Positions 39,849 through 50,124 of a stretch of DNA of 64,000 nucleotides are shown one piece after another (position 1 is the stretch's first letter; the number at the start of each line of letters is the position of its first letter). The stretch is taken from assembly GCA_044508675.1 (NCBI GenBank), contig JBIQHF010000006.1, forward strand, positions 1 through 64,000, read 5' to 3'. The notes beneath the pieces were generated by a model. That model worked only from the letters and a program-made list of their open reading frames with translations. It searched no databases and was not told the origin of the DNA. This DNA is from Raineyella sp044508675 (lineage in GTDB: Bacteria; Actinomycetota; Actinomycetes; Propionibacteriales; Propionibacteriaceae). Position numbers and translations under genes: made by a program.

Positions 39849-40652
39849 ATGGCAGCCCCCAGCACTCCCGCCCCCCGACGCGCACCGCGGGTCAAGCTCG
39901 ACCCGGTGACCGCCGAGGCGGTGGACCTTGCCCGCGAAGCGGCGCTGGCCAGCTCCGGGACGCACGCCGTCGGTGAGCACCTTGGCGTCATCGCCGAGGG
40001 GGACCGTGTCGTCACGCACCTGTTCGACTGCACCCACCCCGGCTACCCGGGCTGGCGCTGGAACGTGACCCTGGTCCGCGCGGCGCGGGCCAAGGTCCCG
40101 ACCGTGGACGAGGTGGCCCTGCTGCCGGGCGAGGACGCCCTCCTCGCCCCGGCCTGGGTGCCGTGGGCCGATCGCATCTCCCCGGATGACGTCATCCCGG
40201 GGATGCTGATGCCGACCCCGCTCGAGGACGAGCGCCTCGAACCCGGGTACACCGGCGGGGACCGCGCCGCCGACCCGGACCCGGCCGAGGCCTCCCAGAC
40301 CCGGGCCGTGGTGGCCGAGCTCGGGCTCGGACGTGAGCGGGTGCTGTCCCCGTACGGTCGGGGAGAGACGGCCGAGCGCTGGCTCGCCGGCGACGGGGGG
40401 CCGCACAACCAGATGACCAAGCAGGCGCCCGGGCCGTGCGTGACCTGCGGGTACTTCATCCGCCTGCAGGGCAGCCTGGGCACGATCTTCGGGGTCTGTG
40501 CGAACGAACTGGCCCCTTCCGACGGGACCGTCGTGGCTGTGGACCACGGTTGCGGGGCCCATTCGGACGTCGTGGTCGAGGAGCATGCCGCCGACCGATC
40601 CGCCCCGATCTGGGACACGATCAGCGTCGCCGAGGGCTCGCTGTTCGATTGA
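39849..40652 (+). CDS. DUF3027 protein
   Basis: 267 aa from ATG 39849, chosen because GAGAGGA lies at 39834-39840; GTG 39816 (overlapping the previous stop) and ATG 39840 are alternatives. Recognised by HLFDCTHPGYPGWRWNVTLV, the following PWADRISPDDV, and a zinc-ribbon-like end with CVTCGYF, GVCANELAPSDG and DHGCGAHSD. The family is actinobacterial, function unknown, and typically adjoins a cold-shock gene, as here. Confidence 0.9.
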   Translation: MAAPSTPAPRRAPRVKLDPVTAEAVDLAREAALASSGTHAVGEHLGVIAEGDRVVTHLFDCTHPGYPGWRWNVTLVRAARAKVPTVDEVALLPGEDALLAPAWVPWADRISPDDVIPGMLMPTPLEDERLEPGYTGGDRAADPDPAEASQTRAVVAELGLGRERVLSPYGRGETAERWLAGDGGPHNQMTKQAPGPCVTCGYFIRLQGSLGTIFGVCANELAPSDGTVVAVDHGCGAHSDVVVEEHAADRSAPIWDTISVAEGSLFD

Positions 40653-40720
40653 TCGGGGCGCGGCCCGTCCGGTTGCGCAACTCGCTGGTCCCCCGGGGGT
40701 CCGGCGTCAGCGAGGAGTCC

Positions 40721-40726
40721 TAGGCT
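40721..40726 (+). promoter_or_regulatory. Putative leaderless -10 (TAGGCT) for the NCS2 permease
   Basis: TAGGCT, 6 bases, ATG 40733. Confidence 0.5.
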
Positions 40727-40732
40727 TCGGCC

Positions 40733-42220
<1,488 letters not shown>

Positions 42221-42264
42221 CCGGGTCCGGGCGCTGGCCCTGTGCCGGCGATGACGGGTGCGGG

Positions 42265-42999
42265 TCAGCGACGACGGGCGCGGCGTGACCGGCGCTGCTT
42301 GTCGGCCGGTCGCTGCCTTCCGGCGGAGCGGGGCTTCCCCGTCGCGGCTCCAGCAGGGTCGCCGGGGATCGTCGAACGGGAACTGCTGGCCGTCCGCCCG
42401 CGGATGATGCCGATGAAGTAGTCGGTGCGGTCGTCCGAGGCATCGGTCAGCCAGGCCAGCCCGACGGGGTAGGGGTCCAGCCCGGTGACGGGTCGGGCCG
42501 CCACGTCCCTGCGGTGGTGCAGACGGGCCAGGGACATCGGCACGATGACGATGCCGGTCCCTGCCCCGACCGTCGCGACCGCCTGGGCCACGGTCATCGG
42601 CGGCACCGGGTACCGGGTCCCGTCGCTGACCTCGGTCGCGATGTCGCGCCAGGCAGGAACCGTGTCCGGGTCCTGCAGCAGGTGCTCGTCGGCCAGGTCG
42701 GTGACGTCCACCTCGTCGTACGCGGCGACCGGATGCTCCTTCGGGACCACGACAGCCGGGACCTCCTCGTACAGCCGGATCACGCTGAGCCCGTCTCGCT
42801 CCAGCGGGAGCCGGACCAGGGCCATGTCGGCCCGCCCCTCGTCCAGCACGCTGAGCTGCTCCTCGTCGGGGATCGGCACCAGCTCCAGCGGGATCCGTCG
42901 TACGCGCTCACGCCACTTGCGTGCCCAGGTGTCCGGCGAGACTCCGGCCACGAACGCGATCCGGAAGGCCGTGGGGGCCTCCTGCTGGGCATCGGTCAT
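42265..42999 (-). CDS. LysR substrate-binding domain protein without DNA-binding domain
   Basis: 244 aa. From residue 12 it follows a LysR effector domain (FRIAFVAGVSPDTWARKW, DEGRADMALVRLP, AVVVPKEHPVA, GTGIVIVPMSLARL). The N-terminal helix-turn-helix is absent: the protein begins at the effector domain. Instead it ends in a roughly 45-residue basic tail (SAGRQRPADKQRRSRRARRR) that could contact nucleic acid. The gene is divergent from DUF5997, a pairing I recognise in other actinobacteria. A ligand-sensing role is inferred. Confidence 0.85.
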   Translation of the reverse strand: MTDAQQEAPTAFRIAFVAGVSPDTWARKWRERVRRIPLELVPIPDEEQLSVLDEGRADMALVRLPLERDGLSVIRLYEEVPAVVVPKEHPVAAYDEVDVTDLADEHLLQDPDTVPAWRDIATEVSDGTRYPVPPMTVAQAVATVGAGTGIVIVPMSLARLHHRRDVAARPVTGLDPYPVGLAWLTDASDDRTDYFIGIIRGRTASSSRSTIPGDPAGAATGKPRSAGRQRPADKQRRSRRARRR

Positions 43000-43084
43000 C
43001 GTGCTCCTCCTGCCGGTGGCCTTGCCGGATCACCCTAGCGTCCGTCGTCATCGAACGTTGACCGCGCTCTCCGGCGGGAGGAAC

Positions 43085-43090
43085 TAGGCT
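43085..43090 (+). promoter_or_regulatory. Putative leaderless -10 (TAGGCT) for DUF5997
   Basis: TAGGCT, 6 bases, GTG 43097. Confidence 0.5.
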
Positions 43091-43096
43091 TGTCGG

Positions 43097-43468
43097 GTGA
43101 CCAAGCCCGTGAACTCCCAGAGCATGAAGCCCGTGACGGCTGCCAAGAAGCTCGGCATCCACCTGCCGGCCGCCCCCGAGGAGTTCCGCGAGGGGGTCGT
43201 GACCCGTGAGGAGCTGAACGCGCTGATCGCCGAGCCCCCGGCCTGGCTGGTTGAGTTGCGACGCAACGGCCCCTACCCGCGTGCCGAGGTCGCCCGCAAA
43301 CTGGGCGTGTCCAACTCCGGGCTGGCCCGCGCCGGGATCACCGAGGCGCTCACCGCCGACCAGATCCGTGCCCTCCTCGAGGAGATGCCGGAGTGGTTGG
43401 CCAAGGAGCGCAAGACCCAGGCCGAGGTACGGGCCGAGAACGCGCGCCTGAATGCCTCCCGGGACTGA
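43097..43468 (+). CDS. DUF5997 protein
   Basis: 123 aa from GTG. MKPVTAAKKLGIHLPAAPEE, WLVELRRNGPYPRAEVARKL and GVSNSGLARAGITEALTADQ match DUF5997; PRAEVARKLGVSNSGLARAG looks like a helix-turn-helix. Uncharacterised family. It is divergent from the HTH-less LysR-like gene with 97 bases between starts, so the pair may supply the two halves of one regulator (inference). Confidence 0.88.
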   Translation: MTKPVNSQSMKPVTAAKKLGIHLPAAPEEFREGVVTREELNALIAEPPAWLVELRRNGPYPRAEVARKLGVSNSGLARAGITEALTADQIRALLEEMPEWLAKERKTQAEVRAENARLNASRD

Positions 43469-43491
43469 CCGGAGGACCTCTTCCGAAACCG

Positions 43492-43510
43492 ACCCCTGGG
43501 GCTCAGGGGT
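43492..43510 (+). terminator. Hairpin after DUF5997
   Basis: ACCCCTG / CAGGGGT stem of 7 bp with a 5-base loop, 23 bases after the stop. The remaining gap to pyruvate carboxylase holds TACACT (43599-43604) as a possible -10 for that gene. Confidence 0.45.
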
Positions 43511-43668
43511 AGCGACCAGCGGACCGTGGACCCAGCAATTGTGCTGGCGCTCATTCGGACGTGCCACCATGACTCACGCGGGGAGGGCACTTCCGGTCTA
43601 CACTGCCGTGTGGCCCCGCTCACAACCTAGAGCGGGCTGTCTTCTGCTCCACGTACGAAGGTGTGTGC

Positions 43669-46600
43669 ATGTTCAAAAAGGTCCTGGTCGCCAATCGAGG
43701 CGAGATCGCCGTCCGCGCGTTCCGCGCAGCTGTCGAGCTCGGTGCCAAGACGGTCGCAGTGTTCCCGTACGAGGACCGCAACGCCGTGCACCGGATCAAG
43801 GCCGACGAGGCCTACATGATCGGCGAGAAGGGCCACCCGGTCCGGGCCTACCTGGACATCGACGAGATCATCCGGGCCGCGAAGCTGTCCGGCGCCGACG
43901 CCATCTACCCCGGCTACGGCTTCCTCTCGGAGAACCCCGACCTGGCCGAGGCCTGCGCCAAGAACGGCATCACCTTCATCGGTCCCTCCAAGGCGACCCT
44001 GGAGATGGCCGGCAACAAGAAGCACGCGATCGACTCGGCCCGCAACGCCGGGATCCCCACGCTGCAGTCGTCCGAGCCCTCCACCGACCTGGACTACCTG
44101 GCCGCCGAGGCCGACCGGATCGGCTTCCCCGTCTTCGTCAAGGCCGTCGCCGGCGGTGGCGGCCGAGGCATGCGCCGGGTCGACGACCCGGCGGCCCTGC
44201 GCGACTCGGCCGAGGCTGCGATGCGCGAGGCGGAGGCCGCCTTCGGTGATGCGACGGTCTTCATCGAGCAGGCCGTCGGACGTCCGCGCCACATCGAGGT
44301 GCAGGTGCTGGCGGACCGCTCCGGCGACACCGTCCACCTGTTCGAGCGCGACTGCTCCATCCAGCGCCGCCACCAGAAGGTCGTCGAGCTGGCCCCGGCC
44401 CCGGGCATCTCGGACGAGCTGCGTGACGCGCTGACCCGCGACGCCGTCGCCTTCGCCAAGTCGATCGACTACACGCTCGCCGGGACCGTGGAGTTCCTGC
44501 TGGAGACCGAAGGGCCCCGCGCCGGCCAGCACGTGTTCATCGAGATGAACCCGCGCATCCAGGTCGAGCACACCGTCACCGAGGAGATCACCGGCGTCGA
44601 CCTGGTCCAGGCGCAGATGCGCCTCGCCGCAGGGGAGACCCTCGCCGACCTCGGCCTGAGCCAGGACAGCATCCAGATCATGGGAGCGGCCCTGCAGTGC
44701 CGGATCACCACCGAGGACCCGGCCAATGGCTTCCGTCCCGATACCGGCACGATCTCCGCGTACCGCTCGGCGGCCGGCGCAGGGATCCGCCTGGACGGCG
44801 GCACCGCGGCCACCGGCGCGATCATCAGCCCCCACTTCGACTCGCTGCTGGTCAAGCTCACCACCCGCGGCCGGGACTTCCCCCAGGCCGTCGCCCGTGC
44901 CAGCCGCGCCCTGGCCGAGTTCCGGATCCGCGGTGTCGCGACGAACATCACCTTCCTGCAGGCCGTCCTCGACGACCCTGACTTCCGCGCCGGGGACATC
45001 TCCACCGCCTTCATCGACGAGCGCCCGTACCTGCTGAACGCGCGGGTCTCCGGGGACCGTGGCACCAAGGTGCTGAGCTGGCTGGCCGATGTGACCGTCA
45101 ACAAGCCGAACGGCGCCTCGCCGATCACCGTCCAGCCGGTCGAGAAGCTGCCGAAGGTCGACCTGGCCGCCGAGCCCCCGGCCGGTTTCCGCCAGCAGCT
45201 GCTCGAGCAGGGGCCGGAGAAGTTCGCCGCCGCCCTGCGTGCCTCCGACAAGCTCGAGGTCACCGACACCACGTTCCGTGACGCCCACCAGTCGCTGCTG
45301 GCCACCCGGATGCGGACGTACGACATGCTGCAGTTCGCGCCGTACATGCAGCGGATGCTGCCCGGCCTGTTCTCGGTCGAGGCCTGGGGCGGCGCCACGT
45401 ACGACGTCGCGCTGCGCTTCCTCGGCGAGGACCCCTGGGAGCGGCTGGCGAAGTTCCACGACGCCCTGCCGGGCATCCCGGTGCAGATGCTGCTGCGCGG
45501 CCGCAACACCGTCGGCTACACCCCGTACCCGACCGTCGTCACCGACGCGTTCGTGCACGAGGCCGCCGAGGTCGGGGTGGACATCTTCCGGGTCTTCGAC
45601 GCGCTGAACGACGTCGCGCAGATGACCCCGGCGATCAAGGCGATCCGTGACACGCCGTCGGTCGCCGAGGTCGCGATGTGCTACTCGGGCAACCTGCTCG
45701 ACCCGAATGAGGACATCTACACCCTCGACTACTACCTGCACCTGGCCGACCAGATCGTCGAGTCCGGCGCCCACATCCTGGCGATCAAGGACATGGCCGG
45801 GCTGCTGCGCGCCCCGGCGGCCTACAAGCTGGTCAGCGCGCTGCGCGAGCGGTTCGACCTGCCGGTCGTGCTGCACACCCACGACACCGCCGGCGGCCAG
45901 CTGGCGACGCTGGTGATGGCCGCCCAGGCCGGTGTCGATGCCGTCGACGTGGCCGCCGCCCCGATGGCCGGCACCACCTCCCAGGTGTCGATGTCGGCGC
46001 TGGTCGCCGCGATGGCGAACACCGAGCGCGAGACCCGCCTGGACCTGCGCAACGTGATGGACCTGGAGCCCTACTGGGACATGGTCCGGCGCCAGTACAA
46101 GCCGTTCGAGTCCGGCCTGGACTCCCCGACCGGCCGCGTCTACGACCACGAGATCCCCGGTGGCCAGCTGTCGAACCTGCGCCAGCAGGCCAAGGCCCTG
46201 GGCCTGGCGGACAAGTTCGAGCAGATCGAGGACATGTACGCCGCCGCGGACAAGATCCTCGGCCGCCCGAGCAAGGTCACCCCGTCCTCCAAGGTGGTCG
46301 GCGACCTGGCCCTGCACCTGGTCGCGGTCGGCGCCGACCCGCAGAAGTTCGCCGAGGACCCGGGCTCGTTCGACATCCCTGACTCGGTGATCGGCTTCCT
46401 GTCCGGTGACCTCGGCACGCCCGCCGGCGGCTGGCCCGAGCCGTTCCGGACCAAGGCGCTGCAGGGTCGTACGGTCCGGGCGCTGGAGGAGACGGTACCG
46501 GCCGAGGACGAGGCGAAGTTGCAGACGTCCGGGCGGGAGCGCCAGGAGACGCTCAACCGGCTGCTGTTCCCCGGCCCGACCAAGGAGCTGGCGACCTTCC

Positions 46601-47070
46601 GAAGCCTGTACGGCGACCTGTCGTCGATGACGACCTCCGACTACCTGTACGGGCTGCGCCGCGGCGACGAGCACACCGTCAAGCTCGGCAAGGGTGTCGA
46701 CCTGCTGATCGGGCTGGAGGCGATCTCCGACGCCGACGAGCGCGGCTACCGTACGGTGATGACGATGCTCAACGGCCAGATCCGACCGATCCGGGTGCTG
46801 GATCGCTCGGTCGAGACCGATGTCGAGGTGGCCGAGCGTGCCGACGCGACGAACCCGGGGCATGTGGCAGCACCCTTCCAGGGCGTGGTCTCGGTGACCG
46901 TCGCCCAGGGGGCCCACGTCGAGCCCGGCCAGGCGGTCGCCACGATCGAGGCGATGAAGATGGAGGCCGCGATCACCTCCTCGATCGCCGGCACCGTCGA
47001 GCGCGTCGCGGTGCACGGGCCGCACCAGGTGCAGGGCGGTGACCTGGTGCTGGTGGTGCGCCCCGACTGA
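43669..47070 (+). CDS. pyc: Pyruvate carboxylase
   Basis: 1133 aa, single-chain form. Makes oxaloacetate from pyruvate, bicarbonate and ATP. Biotin carboxylase domain about 1-455 (KVLVANRGEIAVRAFRA, AVAGGGGRGMR, FIEMNPRIQVEHTVTEEITG), carboxyltransferase about 525-1000 (TDTTFRDAHQSLLATRMRTY, HTHDTAGGQ), and the biotinyl domain at the end with EAMKMEA, biotin lysine K1097. ATG 43669 follows GAAGG; GTG 43663 is in frame. Anaplerotic partner of mixed-acid metabolism. Confidence 0.98.
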   Translation: MFKKVLVANRGEIAVRAFRAAVELGAKTVAVFPYEDRNAVHRIKADEAYMIGEKGHPVRAYLDIDEIIRAAKLSGADAIYPGYGFLSENPDLAEACAKNGITFIGPSKATLEMAGNKKHAIDSARNAGIPTLQSSEPSTDLDYLAAEADRIGFPVFVKAVAGGGGRGMRRVDDPAALRDSAEAAMREAEAAFGDATVFIEQAVGRPRHIEVQVLADRSGDTVHLFERDCSIQRRHQKVVELAPAPGISDELRDALTRDAVAFAKSIDYTLAGTVEFLLETEGPRAGQHVFIEMNPRIQVEHTVTEEITGVDLVQAQMRLAAGETLADLGLSQDSIQIMGAALQCRITTEDPANGFRPDTGTISAYRSAAGAGIRLDGGTAATGAIISPHFDSLLVKLTTRGRDFPQAVARASRALAEFRIRGVATNITFLQAVLDDPDFRAGDISTAFIDERPYLLNARVSGDRGTKVLSWLADVTVNKPNGASPITVQPVEKLPKVDLAAEPPAGFRQQLLEQGPEKFAAALRASDKLEVTDTTFRDAHQSLLATRMRTYDMLQFAPYMQRMLPGLFSVEAWGGATYDVALRFLGEDPWERLAKFHDALPGIPVQMLLRGRNTVGYTPYPTVVTDAFVHEAAEVGVDIFRVFDALNDVAQMTPAIKAIRDTPSVAEVAMCYSGNLLDPNEDIYTLDYYLHLADQIVESGAHILAIKDMAGLLRAPAAYKLVSALRERFDLPVVLHTHDTAGGQLATLVMAAQAGVDAVDVAAAPMAGTTSQVSMSALVAAMANTERETRLDLRNVMDLEPYWDMVRRQYKPFESGLDSPTGRVYDHEIPGGQLSNLRQQAKALGLADKFEQIEDMYAAADKILGRPSKVTPSSKVVGDLALHLVAVGADPQKFAEDPGSFDIPDSVIGFLSGDLGTPAGGWPEPFRTKALQGRTVRALEETVPAEDEAKLQTSGRERQETLNRLLFPGPTKELATFRSLYGDLSSMTTSDYLYGLRRGDEHTVKLGKGVDLLIGLEAISDADERGYRTVMTMLNGQIRPIRVLDRSVETDVEVAERADATNPGHVAAPFQGVVSVTVAQGAHVEPGQAVATIEAMKMEAAITSSIAGTVERVAVHGPHQVQGGDLVLVVRPD

Positions 47071-47088
47071 GGCCGCGATCCGGGAGCG

Positions 47089-47733
47089 TCAGGCCCGCAG
47101 CAGGGTCAGGACCGCAGTGACCCGGCGATGCACGTCCGGGTCGGCGTGCAGGCCCAGCTTGGCGAAGATCCGTTGGGTGTGCTTCTCGACCGCACCCTCG
47201 GTGATCACCAGGTCGCGTGCGATGCCGGCGTTCGTCTGGCCCTGAGCCATCAGTTCCAGCACCTGGCGCTCCCGCGGGGTCAGGGCGGCGACCGGGTCCT
47301 GGGCCCGCCGCCGGCCCATCCACTGGGCGACGACCTCCGGGTCGAGCACCATCCCGCCGGCCGCGACCCGCTCGACCGCGTCGAGGAAGGCGTCCAGGTC
47401 ACTGACCCGGTCCTTGAGCAGGTAGCCGATCGAGCCGCCGCCCGAGGCGAGCAGCTCCTCGGCGTACGCGACCACGATGTACTGGCTGAGCAGCACGATC
47501 GGGGCGGTCGGCCATTCCCGGCGCAGGCGCACGCTCGCCCGCAGGCCCTCGTCGGTGTGCGAGGGCGGCATCCGGATGTCCGAGATGACCAGGTCGGGGC
47601 GTAGCGCGAGGGCCTGCGACACGAGTTCCTCACCGGTGCCGACCTGGCCGACCACCTCGTGGTCGGCGTCGGTGAGGATCAGTCGTAGGCCCTCGCGGAG
47701 CAGTACCGAGTCATCGGCGATCAGGATGCGCAT
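47089..47733 (-). CDS. NarL/LuxR-family response regulator
   Basis: 214 aa. Receiver domain with acidic pocket IADDS, phosphoacceptor D52 (LVISDIRMPP), and LLKDRVSD for the conserved lysine. The C-terminal LuxR helix-turn-helix is at about 147-205 (LTPRERQVLELMAQGQTNAG, then IARDLVITEGAVEKH). It follows the histidine kinase gene by 67 bases and is its cognate partner. Targets unknown. Confidence 0.96.
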   Translation of the reverse strand: MRILIADDSVLLREGLRLILTDADHEVVGQVGTGEELVSQALALRPDLVISDIRMPPSHTDEGLRASVRLRREWPTAPIVLLSQYIVVAYAEELLASGGGSIGYLLKDRVSDLDAFLDAVERVAAGGMVLDPEVVAQWMGRRRAQDPVAALTPRERQVLELMAQGQTNAGIARDLVITEGAVEKHTQRIFAKLGLHADPDVHRRVTAVLTLLRA

Positions 47734-47800
47734 GGGTCCAGCTTCTCAGGCCCCGATCGCCGCTGGCCCACCGATGGGACGGGCCGCAATGCCCCGACGG

Positions 47801-49129
47801 TCACGAACCCAGCGGAATGCTGGCCCGGACCACGGTCGGTCCACCGGCCGGCGAGACGACCTCGAGCTGTCCGTCCACGGCCTGCAGGCGCTGCTCCAGC
47901 CCGGCCAGCCCGTGTCCCTTCGCGATGCCCGCCCCGCCGATCCCGTTGTCGGTGACGGCGACGACCAGCCGGTCCGCCTCGACACCGGCGTCCACCTCGG
48001 CGGCGGTGGCGGCCGAGTGCTTGTTCAGGTTGGCCAGCGCCTCGGAGACCACGAAGTAGGCGGCCGTCGCGACATGGTCGGGCAGCGGCCGGTCGAGGTC
48101 GGCCTGGATCGTGACCGGCACCTCGGAGCGTGCCGCAGCCTCGGCGATCGCCGCGGCCAGGCCACGGTCGACCAGCACCGGCGGCGCGATGCCGCGGGAG
48201 AGCTGGCGCAGCTCGGCCAGGGTGTCCTGGGTCTGCTGCATCGCCCCGGCCAGCACCGTACGCGTCTTCTCCGGATCGGTGTCGGCGCTCCGGGAGGCCC
48301 GGGCCAGGTCCATGTTGAGCCGGATGAGGCGTTGCTGCGGCCCGTCGTGGATGTCGCGCTCCAGCTTGCGCAGCGCGTCGCTCTCGGCGCGCCTGCCCGC
48401 ATCGCGGCTGTCACGCAGCTTGGTGATCCGGGCCGCGGACTCGGCGCGGGAGCATAGCAGCCAGTGGGCCAGGCCGCCCTGCAGCGAGGCCAGTCCCCGC
48501 AGCATCGGGCGCAGGGTGATGGCGAACAGCATCCCGTAGACGAAGTACAGCACCGCCTCGGCCGTTGCCGGGTAGGGCAGGCGGAGCAGCTCGGCCAGTC
48601 CGCCGTAGTTCTCGTCGCCGAACAGGATCGGGAACCAGATCGCGATCACCGGTCCCAGGACCACGCAGGCGGCGCTCACCACCCAGATCACGGTCAGTGG
48701 CCAGGTGATCGTGGAGACGATGAAGTTGAGGACGACCCAGAGCCCGTCGAGCCAGGACTGCGGGTCGCGCAGCGGGCTGAGCATCCGGCTGAACCGGTTG
48801 CCGCCCCGCACCGGCTGGTACGCGGCCGGGGCTGGCCGACCCTGCAGGCCGGTCAGCAGGGATCGCTCGACGGTCGCGAAGCCGCGGGCCAGCAGTGCGG
48901 TCCCGACCAGGATCGGCAACCCGACCCAGACCACGACGAGGCCGACTCCGCTGAAGAAGAGGGGGATGACCAGGACGAAGGCGACCAGCAGGAGCGGCCA
49001 GTCGACCAGGAGGTAGCGGGCGTCGCGGGACACGCCCTGCCACCAGGTCGGGCGAGTATCCCCTTCGATCCCCGGGGACGAGGGCAGGGACTGGGTGTCG
49101 TCGGGAAAGGGAGCAGTCATCAGGGTCAT
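47801..49129 (-). CDS. Sensor histidine kinase (HisKA_3 type)
   Basis: 442 aa from ATG 49129 (CAGAGT 6 bases upstream); ATG 49120 is an alternative. N-terminal sensor of 5-6 transmembrane helices (LLLVAFVLVIPLFFSGVGLV, VVLNFIVSTITWPLTVIWVV and others), short coiled linker, HisKA_3 phosphoacceptor in LERDIHDGPQQRLIRLNMDL, and an ATPase domain with DNGIGGAGI and GHGLAGLEQRL. No extracellular sensing domain, suggesting an intramembrane-sensing kinase as in cell-envelope stress systems (inference). Confidence 0.94.
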   Translation of the reverse strand: MTLMTAPFPDDTQSLPSSPGIEGDTRPTWWQGVSRDARYLLVDWPLLLVAFVLVIPLFFSGVGLVVVWVGLPILVGTALLARGFATVERSLLTGLQGRPAPAAYQPVRGGNRFSRMLSPLRDPQSWLDGLWVVLNFIVSTITWPLTVIWVVSAACVVLGPVIAIWFPILFGDENYGGLAELLRLPYPATAEAVLYFVYGMLFAITLRPMLRGLASLQGGLAHWLLCSRAESAARITKLRDSRDAGRRAESDALRKLERDIHDGPQQRLIRLNMDLARASRSADTDPEKTRTVLAGAMQQTQDTLAELRQLSRGIAPPVLVDRGLAAAIAEAAARSEVPVTIQADLDRPLPDHVATAAYFVVSEALANLNKHSAATAAEVDAGVEADRLVVAVTDNGIGGAGIAKGHGLAGLEQRLQAVDGQLEVVSPAGGPTVVRASIPLGS

Positions 49130-49232
49130 ACCTCTACTCTGTCGACGGCGGACGCGTGGGAGTATCCCGCGGACTGGTGTCCCCGTTGTCGGGTTGGCCC
49201 GACAACGCCCGCGGTATCGGCCGGCAGCGATG

Positions 49233-49937
49233 TCAGCTGAAGGCGAAGGTGAGCAGGTCGGGGGCAGGCCGTCCCTGCTGCGCGGCACGTGCGGCCCACT
49301 CGGGGTAGTGGCCCAGCCAGTCGGCGAGGTCGGAGACCAGCGCCCGGCGGTCTGGTTCCTTCAGCTGCGGGGCATGGGTGGCGTACGTCTGCGCCATCGC
49401 CTCGGCGACCGACCCGCGTACGTAACCGAGCCGTACGCCGGACAGCGGCAGCAGGGGCAGCATCGCCGGCGTGTCGATCAGGGTCCGGATGCTCAGGGCG
49501 GCGGGTGCCCCGAGGATGGTGAGCGAGAAGTCGGCCGCGTCGACCAGTTCGGGGCCGGCCTGCAGGCAGAGCCGGTCATGGGCCCGAGCACTGATCAGCG
49601 TCTCGGTAACCCGCCACCGGGCGACGTTGCGGTCCACGCCAGCGTGCCGGCCGGTCAGCAACGCTTCGACATCGTCCATCGTCGGGGCATCGGGGTCGAT
49701 GCTGCGGGCGGGGGAGCTGTGCGGGTCGTGCCGGAAAAGCGCGGCCCACAGTCGTGAGCGGTCCTTCTGGGGCGTCAGGCCCAGCTCGCCCCGAGCCAGG
49801 TCCCGAAACCGGTCGCGGCGGCCCTCGGGTACGGCGAACAGCTCGCGGGCCTCGTCGATTCCCAAGGCATAGAGCCGCAACTCTGCACCCCGGCGGCTGC
49901 CGACGGGCCGCTCGGTGTCGCGTGGGGTCCCGGACAT
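49233..49937 (-). CDS. Hypothetical protein
   Basis: 234 aa from ATG 49937, with TAGGCT exactly 6 bases upstream. Soluble, helical; recognisable stretches are LRLYALGIDEARELFAVPEG and DLADWLGHYPEWAARAAQQG. I have seen DUF7691-like/unknown proteins with a start of this style but cannot assign a family with confidence. Divergent from the small ORF at 50011. Function unknown. Confidence 0.7.
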   Translation of the reverse strand: MSGTPRDTERPVGSRRGAELRLYALGIDEARELFAVPEGRRDRFRDLARGELGLTPQKDRSRLWAALFRHDPHSSPARSIDPDAPTMDDVEALLTGRHAGVDRNVARWRVTETLISARAHDRLCLQAGPELVDAADFSLTILGAPAALSIRTLIDTPAMLPLLPLSGVRLGYVRGSVAEAMAQTYATHAPQLKEPDRRALVSDLADWLGHYPEWAARAAQQGRPAPDLLTFAFS

Positions 49938-49943
49938 GCCCAC

Positions 49944-50004
49944 AGCCTAGTGGGCGTCCCGCGGGCTGCTGGAGACCGCTGGGACGACGCGCAGCGTCTA
50001 TTCT
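49944..50004. promoter_or_regulatory. Divergent leaderless promoters for 49937 (-) and the small ORF at 50011 (+)
   Basis: Minus: TAGGCT (49944-49949), 6 bases, ATG 49937. Plus: TATTCT (49999-50004), 6 bases, GTG 50011. Confidence 0.5.
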
Positions 50005-50010
50005 GGGTCC

Positions 50011-50103
50011 GTGAAGCTTCGCACCGGTCATCGACTCGTCAGCGCGGTCGCTGTGGTGCTGATCCTGATCGTCATCATCGGCTCCTTGGTCGCAGGAAGC
50101 TGA
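50011..50103 (+). CDS. 30-residue single-pass membrane peptide
   Basis: Short ORF MKLRTGHRLVSAVAVVLILI then VIIGSLVAGS: a basic N-terminus followed by one strongly hydrophobic helix, the classic inner-membrane small-protein layout. It is too short for routine gene calling. Support comes from TATTCT at exactly 6 bases before GTG. It ends 21 bases before the next membrane protein gene, so the two are probably cotranscribed. Function unknown; an alternative is that it is a leader ORF for the downstream gene. Confidence 0.55.
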   Translation: MKLRTGHRLVSAVAVVLILIVIIGSLVAGS

Positions 50104-50124
50104 GCAGCCGAGGAAAGGGTGTCC

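Noticed and set aside
43627..47025. 1132-codon open frame on the minus strand
   Set aside because: Antisense shadow of pyruvate carboxylase; repetitive G/V/R/H/D composition typical of high-GC reverse frames, no motifs.
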